From contig CAVQSZ010000014.1 of the NCBI GenBank assembly GCA_963716115.1, positions 186,001 to 250,000 of the forward strand: a DNA stretch of 64,000 nucleotides, read 5' to 3'. Position numbers and translations under genes: made by a program. Origin of the DNA: AP-15 sp963716115. GTDB lineage: Bacteria; Pseudomonadota; Alphaproteobacteria; ATCC43930; CGMCC-115725. Shown in pieces: positions 63,357 to 64,000 of this stretch (its first letter is position 1; every line of letters starts with the position of its first letter). The notes under the pieces were generated by a model that was not told the origin of the DNA, did no database searches, and saw nothing but the letters and a program-made list of their open reading frames with translations.

Positions 63357-64000
63357 TCGATCACCTCGTCGGCGCGGACGAGGATCGACTGCGGCACGGT
63401 GAGGCCGAGCGCCTTGGCGGTCTTTAGGTTGATGACCAGCTCGAAGGTCGTCGGCTGCTGGACCGGAAGGTCGGCCGGCGCCGTACCTTTCAAGATCTTG
63501 TCGACATAGTCGGCGGCGAGCCGAAACATCCCGGGAACGTTCGTCCCGTAGGAGATCAGCCCGCCCGCCTCGGTAATTTCCCGCTGGGTGAACATCGATG
63601 GCAGCCGGTGCTGCAATGCGAGTTCGGCTAGGCGATCACGGTCGCGAAAGAAAAAGATAGACGTCGTGAAGAGGAGCGCGTCGCCGGGCCGAGGCTGAGC
63701 AGCCTCCAAGGCTCTTGCGTAATCGTAGGGCGGGTCGCGCAATTCGATCGATTTGATCGGCAACCGCAGGGTCTGCGCTGCCGTCGTCGCAGCATCGACC
63801 TGGGCGGCTCCATAGGCGTCCGAGAACACGATCGCGCGGGCGATGTCGGGGACCGTCTGCTTCAGCAATTCGAGACGCTTGCCGGTCAGCTCGGGTTGCA
63901 TAAGAAAGACCCCGGTGATGTTGCCCCCCGGTCGCGCGAGGCTCCAGACATAGCCGAGCGCGAGGGGGTCGTAGTTGATCGCTATCATGACGATCGGGAT
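63353..64000 (-). CDS. ABC_sub_bind-family substrate-binding protein (5' end beyond window)
   Basis: C-terminal 215 codons of a PF04392-type periplasmic binding protein; the frame is open to the right edge (IPIVMIAINYDPLALGYVWS). Landmarks: LARPGGNITGVFLMQPELTG KRLELLKQ, YDYARALEAAQPRPGDALLF, ITEAGGLISYGTNVPGMFRL and the conserved end PADLPVQQPTTFELVINLKT followed by AKALGLTVPQSILVRADEVI. It probably feeds an ABC importer whose other genes lie outside the window. Its stop overlaps the start of the decayed paralogue, marking a former tandem pair. Confidence 0.87.
   Translation of the reverse strand: MPIVMIAINYDPLALGYVWSLARPGGNITGVFLMQPELTGKRLELLKQTVPDIARAIVFSDAYGAAQVDAATTAAQTLRLPIKSIELRDPPYDYARALEAAQPRPGDALLFTTSIFFFRDRDRLAELALQHRLPSMFTQREITEAGGLISYGTNVPGMFRLAADYVDKILKGTAPADLPVQQPTTFELVINLKTAKALGLTVPQSILVRADEVIE

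Overview
The window is high-GC DNA (roughly 70% G+C by eye) with one clearly lower-GC insert at about 51.9-54.1 kb and a milder dip at 36-37.5 kb. Gene families (XrtA/PEP-CTERM exopolysaccharide regulators, DUF1127, DUF5681, DUF1254, a class I aldolase stub ahead of thiE, SelAB, many ABC_sub_bind and acyl-CoA/enoyl-CoA genes) and the dispersed palindromic repeats suggest an alphaproteobacterium, probably of the Rhodospirillales/Rhizobiales type; this placement is inference.

Layout. 1-7.5 kb (minus strand): an exosortase-A-associated exopolysaccharide regulatory operon, sugar transferase > PrsK kinase > PrsR sigma54 activator > PrsT TPR protein. 7.5-12.2 kb: a LysR regulator divergent from a fused full-length ABC exporter. 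12.2-23.3 kb: GST, VOC protein, thiE preceded by a class I aldolase stub, lipoproteins, a CoA-binding/MetY fusion, a methyltransferase, a two-gene redox unit whose small member is a UGSC-family selenoprotein (in-frame UGA with a SECIS-like hairpin), flavin-binding proteins, a damaged enoyl-CoA hydratase and radC. 23.6-33.4 kb: acyl-CoA dehydrogenase, Xaa-Pro aminopeptidase, DUF1127, prmA, UvrD/PcrA helicase, an ion transporter and hemC. 33.6-45.4 kb: a catabolic region for an unidentified, probably aromatic, substrate (Rieske oxygenase alpha and beta, class I aldolase, extradiol-type VOC protein, HpaB-type hydroxylase, two CMD-family proteins, a serine hydrolase, an amidohydrolase). 45.6-50.1 kb: pyruvate kinase, glycerate 2-kinase and a DegP/HtrA protease. 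50.1-56.2 kb: selA and selB, separated by an islet carrying a GHKL-ATPase/PD-(D/E)XK-nuclease gene with an internal amber codon, bracketed by duplicated selA-end and selB-start sequence. 56.2-64 kb: aminotransferase, SMP-30 lactonase, LLM flavin oxidoreductase, pyridine-nucleotide disulfide oxidoreductase, enoyl-CoA hydratase, a DUF1640 coiled-coil protein and two ABC_sub_bind substrate-binding genes, one decayed and one cut by the right edge.

How the parts connect. selA and selB show that the cell can make and insert selenocysteine, which supports reading the UGA in the 18.7-19.2 kb gene as selenocysteine; selC (tRNA-Sec) and selD are not in the window. PrsK/PrsR would switch on the exopolysaccharide/PEP-CTERM programme, and a sigma54-like promoter sits before the operon.

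Quality caveat. At least a dozen genes, including uvrD, selB and pepP, carry single-base frameshifts, mostly one extra G or C. This looks more like sequencing or assembly indels than gene decay, so those genes are annotated across the shift. Real remnants (aldolase stub, cupin stub, selA and selB fragments, an ABC_sub_bind gene) are marked as pseudogenes. No CRISPR array, rRNA, tRNA or complete insertion sequence was recognised.
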